Of a stretch of DNA of 33,466 nt, positions 30,731-33,466 are shown piece after piece. Below the pieces are notes generated by a model. It did not search any database, was not told where the DNA came from, and worked only from the letters and a program-made list of their open reading frames with translations. The stretch spans positions 1 to 33,466 of the forward strand of contig CADBRX010000186.1 in the NCBI GenBank assembly GCA_902797175.1. The letters are read 5' to 3'. Origin of the DNA: an uncultured Coriobacteriaceae bacterium. Its GTDB lineage: Bacteria > Actinomycetota > Coriobacteriia > Coriobacteriales > Atopobiaceae. The position numbers and the translations under genes are program-made. How positions within the stretch are numbered: position 1 is the first letter of the stretch; each line of letters begins with the position of its first letter.

Positions 30731-31708
30731 TCAATGGTGGTGATGGTGATGATGATCGTGGTGGTCGTGGCCCTCGTCCTCTGCGCTTGGCAGCACCGAC
30801 CAGTCGAGGCCTGCGGCCGTGCTCGTGCCCTCGTCCTCGTAAAGCAGCTCGAGGGCCTGGGTTCCCATGCGGGAGCCGCCAACCTGGCAGAGCGTGTCAT
30901 ACAGCATGAAGCTGGTCTCCGCCCCGGGAAGCGTCACCTCGAGCTCCTCTGCCTCCGCAAGCGCCAGACCGAGGTCCTTGCGCAGGTGCTCGGCGAGAAA
31001 GCCCGGCTTGAAGTCGCCAGCAGCGGCGCGCGGGGCAAGGCGCGTGAGCGCGACCGAGCCTCCCATGCCGCCCGACACCATGTCGAGCATCAGGTCCTCG
31101 TCGATGCCGCTCTGGCGCGCAAGGGCGAGCGCGTCTGCCCAGCCGACCATGCAGGAGGCAAGCGAGACCTGGTTGCAGAGCTTTGCAGACTGGCCCGCGC
31201 CCGCATGGCCAAAGTAGAAGATCTTGCTCGAGAAGCTCTCCAAGACGCCGAGCACGGGCTCGACATAGCGTTCGTCCGCGCCGACGATGAGCGTGAGGGT
31301 GCCGGCAATCGCACCCTCCTCCCCTCCCGTGACCGGGCAGTCAAACGCATGCAGGTCCATGACCTCGGCCGCATCGTGCAGCTCGCGCGCGAGCTGCGGG
31401 GAGCTCGTCGTCAGGTCTATCAGGTACGCGCCCTTGCGTGCGGCAGACAGAATGCCATCTGCCCCAAGGTAGACGTCCTCGACGTCGGTCGGGTATCCCA
31501 CCATCGTAAGGACCACGTCTGCGTCGGCGGCTGCCTGCGCAGGGGTCTCCGCCCAGACCGCGCCGCGAGACAGCAGGCCCTCGGCCTTGTCCTTCGTGCG
31601 ATTGTGGACCGTCAGGGAATACCCGGCGTCAAGGATATGGCCGCCAATCGGCTCACCCATGATGCCCGTGCCTATGAGCGCCACGCGCCTAACCCTCGCC
31701 TGTGCCAT
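30731..31708 (-). CDS. Beta-hydroxyacid dehydrogenase with His-rich C-terminus
   Basis: 325 residues of the 3-hydroxyisobutyrate/tartronate-semialdehyde reductase family. The Rossmann start is ALIGTGIMGEPIGGHILDAG, the substrate loop is DCPVTGGEEGAIAGTLTLIV, and the catalytic lysine is in GAGQSAKLCNQ. The second, all-helical domain is complete. NAD(P)-dependent oxidation of a short beta-hydroxyacid is expected; the substrate is not fixed by sequence. Odd: the protein ends in GHDHHDHHHHHHH, ten histidines in the last thirteen residues, after an acidic linker. This is a natural metal-binding tail rarely seen in the family. AAGGAGG lies 10 nt before the ATG. Confidence 0.92.
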   Translation of the reverse strand: MAQARVRRVALIGTGIMGEPIGGHILDAGYSLTVHNRTKDKAEGLLSRGAVWAETPAQAAADADVVLTMVGYPTDVEDVYLGADGILSAARKGAYLIDLTTSSPQLARELHDAAEVMDLHAFDCPVTGGEEGAIAGTLTLIVGADERYVEPVLGVLESFSSKIFYFGHAGAGQSAKLCNQVSLASCMVGWADALALARQSGIDEDLMLDMVSGGMGGSVALTRLAPRAAAGDFKPGFLAEHLRKDLGLALAEAEELEVTLPGAETSFMLYDTLCQVGGSRMGTQALELLYEDEGTSTAAGLDWSVLPSAEDEGHDHHDHHHHHHH

Positions 31709-31738
31709 GCGGCCTTTTCCTCCTTACGCGTTCGGCAA

Positions 31739-31773
31739 GACGGAAGGGAGGAAGGTACTCCCCTCCTCCCGTC
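31739..31773. repeat. Imperfect hairpin after degV with GGTACTCCC loop
   Basis: GACGG/CCGTC outer stem with a GGAGG/CCTCC inner stem across a small internal loop. The loop contains GGTACTCCC, as in the 20114 hairpin. It lies 23 nt past the degV stop and upstream of the dehydrogenase ribosome site; TTGCC follows on the minus strand, so termination is doubtful. Confidence 0.55.
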
Positions 31774-31796
31774 TCACGCAACGCTACCTTTGACGT

Positions 31797-32780
31797 TTAC
31801 GCCTTGCCTCCGCGAACCTTGCGCGCGATGCGGTCCGTAAGCGACAGCTTCTCGCGAAGGTCGTCGCCCCAGAACACGAGGGCGACCATGCCGGGACCGA
31901 CGTGGCTGCCGAGGATGGGTCCCACGGTGCTATGGATGATGGCGACATGCTCGCACCCCGGCACCTTGCGAACCTGCGCGTCGAGCCAGGCGGCATCCTT
32001 TTCGGCATCTGCGGACACGATGGCAAGCGGAAGCGACGTGTCCTGCGAATACCTCTCGCGGAAGTGATCGATGATCGAGCGGAGCGCCTTCTTGCGGCCA
32101 CGGCACACGCCGCAAAGCGTGAGGGCGCCGTTGGTGTCGTACGAGAGCTCCGGCTTGATGTCGAGCTTGCCGCCGACCTGCGCGGCTGCAGGCGGGATGC
32201 GTCCGCCCGCGGCCAGGGCATTGAGGTTGTCCAGCGTGAAGTAGCCATGCACGAAATAGCGCGACTCGCACGCCCACTCATAGACCTCGTGGGCCGTGAG
32301 GCCCTTCGACGCCTGACGCGCCATCTCGATGACGAGCAGCTCGACGGCCACGGAATCGCAGCAGGGATCGAGCACGTAGAGCTCGAAGTCCGGATACTGC
32401 TCGCGCAGCATCTCCGCCGCCTGCTCCGCATTGCGTATGGAGGACGAGAGTCCGCCGGAAAGCCCCACATAGATGGTGGGCATGCCCTTCTTGGCTGCCT
32501 CCTCGAAGACCTCGAGGTAGCGCCCGGGTGAAATGGCGCACGTCGTGTAGTGGAGCGACGGGTCCTTGCGGAACTGCTCGTAGAACTCATGGGGCGTCTG
32601 GCTTGCCCACTGGTCGTCCATGACCTCGCCCTCGGGCGTGACGTACGAGAAGGGAATCAGCTCGAGGTCAAGGCGCTTGAGCACCTCGGGCGAGAAGTCC
32701 GCGCTCGAATCGACGATGATCCTGCAGGACCTCGCTTGGTGAAACTCGTTCGAACCAAGCGCAACATCTTCTGCCGACAT
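31797..32780 (-). CDS. DegV-family fatty-acid-binding protein
   Basis: 327 residues from the chosen ATG. The family (FakB) presents a bound fatty acid to the kinase FakA for phosphorylation and entry into phospholipids. Seen: CRIIVDSSADFSPEVL, YTTCAISPGRYLEVFEEAA, the lipid-contacting loop VGLSGGLSSSIRNA, YFTLDNLNALAAGGRIP, and HSTVGPILGSHVGPG at the end, all standard. The start is doubtful: the frame stays open to 32894 inside hpf, and ATG 32780 has no good ribosome site but follows a strong hairpin. Between hpf and the dehydrogenase gene on the same strand. Confidence 0.9.
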   Translation of the reverse strand: MSAEDVALGSNEFHQARSCRIIVDSSADFSPEVLKRLDLELIPFSYVTPEGEVMDDQWASQTPHEFYEQFRKDPSLHYTTCAISPGRYLEVFEEAAKKGMPTIYVGLSGGLSSSIRNAEQAAEMLREQYPDFELYVLDPCCDSVAVELLVIEMARQASKGLTAHEVYEWACESRYFVHGYFTLDNLNALAAGGRIPPAAAQVGGKLDIKPELSYDTNGALTLCGVCRGRKKALRSIIDHFRERYSQDTSLPLAIVSADAEKDAAWLDAQVRKVPGCEHVAIIHSTVGPILGSHVGPGMVALVFWGDDLREKLSLTDRIARKVRGGKA

Positions 32781-32786
32781 TACGGG

Positions 32787-32820
32787 CGTGTCCGCCGAGA
32801 GCTCACTCTCGGCGGACACG
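32787..32820 (-). repeat. Strong hairpin between hpf and degV
   Basis: 15-bp perfect stem (32787-32801 with 32806-32820) and 4-nt loop, 27 nt past the hpf stop. No T-tract follows on the minus strand. It ends 7 nt before the chosen degV ATG, so it could end hpf transcription or mask degV translation. Confidence 0.85.
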
Positions 32821-32847
32821 AGCTGGTCGGCTGTTGCGAACGTGTCG

Positions 32848-33432
32848 CTAGGCAATGCCGTCCTCACTCTCAATCTGGGGCTTGATGATGCCATAGCCGC
32901 CGTTGCGACGACGATAGATGACGTTGATCAGGCCCGTGGTTGCATTCTCGAACACATAGAAGCCGTGGCCCAGAAGGTCGGTCTGCACGAGCGCCTCCTC
33001 CTCGGTCATGGGCGTGAGCTTCACATACTTCTCGCGGACGAGCTGCTCATCCGCAGGGACTTCCTCAATGAGGTCCGCAAGGTCGGAGACGGACATCTCG
33101 ACGACGGGGCGCGGGGCGCGGGTGCGACGGTCGAGCACCTTGGTCTTGTACTTGCGGATCTGGCGGCTGACCTTTCCTGCAGCCTCGTCGATGGCGGCAT
33201 CGATATCCTCGGAAGAAGACGTGACGCGGACGATGCGGTCGCGCACATACACCGTGACCTCGCATGTCTTGCGCTCGGGGTTGGAGGGGTTCTTGTCCAC
33301 CCTCAATACCACATCCGCCGACATGGGCTGGATGTCAAACACCTTCAGGGCACCACCGATCTTGTCCTCCACCCGCTCGCGCATGGCGTCGGTCACGCTG
33401 ATCTTGCGTCCCGAAATCTTGATGTCGGCCAT
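32848..33432 (-). CDS. hpf: Ribosome hibernation promoting factor, long form
   Basis: 194 residues, the long form found in Gram-positives. The N-terminal S30AE/YfiA domain (IKISGRKISVTDAMRERVED to YVRDRIVRVTSSSEDIDAAI) binds the 30S decoding site. A linker with KYKTKVLDRRTRAPR follows. The C-terminal domain (KLTPMTEEEALVQTDLLGHG, FYVFENATTGLINVIYRR) drives dimerisation into inactive 100S ribosomes in stationary phase. AGGAGG precedes the ATG at the usual distance. Its promoter is probably beyond the right edge. Confidence 0.95.
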   Translation of the reverse strand: MADIKISGRKISVTDAMRERVEDKIGGALKVFDIQPMSADVVLRVDKNPSNPERKTCEVTVYVRDRIVRVTSSSEDIDAAIDEAAGKVSRQIRKYKTKVLDRRTRAPRPVVEMSVSDLADLIEEVPADEQLVREKYVKLTPMTEEEALVQTDLLGHGFYVFENATTGLINVIYRRRNGGYGIIKPQIESEDGIA

Positions 33433-33466
33433 CCTTGCCTCCTCACTAGAAGTGGATACGACTGCA

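Overview
The window comes from a high-GC, Gram-positive, anaerobic actinobacterium. The protein flavour (a GH1 6-phospho-beta-glucosidase, a membrane-anchored clostripain, a group-B-type [FeFe] hydrogenase, long-form Hpf, DegV, and no outer-membrane genes) best fits Coriobacteriia of the Olsenella/Atopobium/Collinsella type. That placement is an inference from family knowledge, not a database result.

Left chromosomal part (1-21.4 kb), mostly minus strand: a truncated 6-phospho-beta-glucosidase; a 910-residue membrane-anchored C11 protease; aspS, with the phosphatase gph diverging from it; a small unrecognised protein; a three-gene MacAB-like export operon (adaptor, ATPase, permease); the [FeFe] hydrogenase; a hisS - LysR - rluA operon; a zinc-ribbon membrane protein; ilvE, divergent from a plus-strand threonine aldolase; and an anchored protein whose paralogue lies at 28.3-29.2 kb. 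Long intergenic hairpins, some with related cores, punctuate this part.

Middle (21.5-27.9 kb): a compact integrated element of about 6.4 kb in the 3' half of a tRNA-Thr(CGU) gene. It is bounded by 45-bp perfect direct repeats (attL/attR). It carries a tyrosine integrase, a possible DNA-binding protein, an excisionase-like protein and a winged-helix-like candidate replication initiator. Directly after these come four 22-bp iterons, two outlying copies and an AT-rich tract, then a DnaC-like AAA+ protein with a broken Walker A motif, a roughly 600-bp non-coding region rich in inverted repeats with a LexA-box-like site, and three small genes (ribbon-helix-helix, unknown, XRE). Three copies of GTAGGGCA lie near each end and look like integrase arm sites. 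No capsid, conjugation or toxin gene is recognisable. The layout fits a small replicating integrative island or phage satellite. The element also supplies a terminator-like hairpin just downstream of the rebuilt tRNA, replacing the native one, which is now stranded beyond attL.

Right chromosomal part (28-33.4 kb), minus strand: the second anchored paralogue, a HEAT-like protein, a NYN nuclease-like protein with a probable LOTUS tail, a beta-hydroxyacid dehydrogenase ending in a natural His-rich tail, a DegV fatty-acid-binding protein and ribosome hibernation factor Hpf. Before the insertion, the two paralogues would have flanked the tRNA-Thr gene directly.
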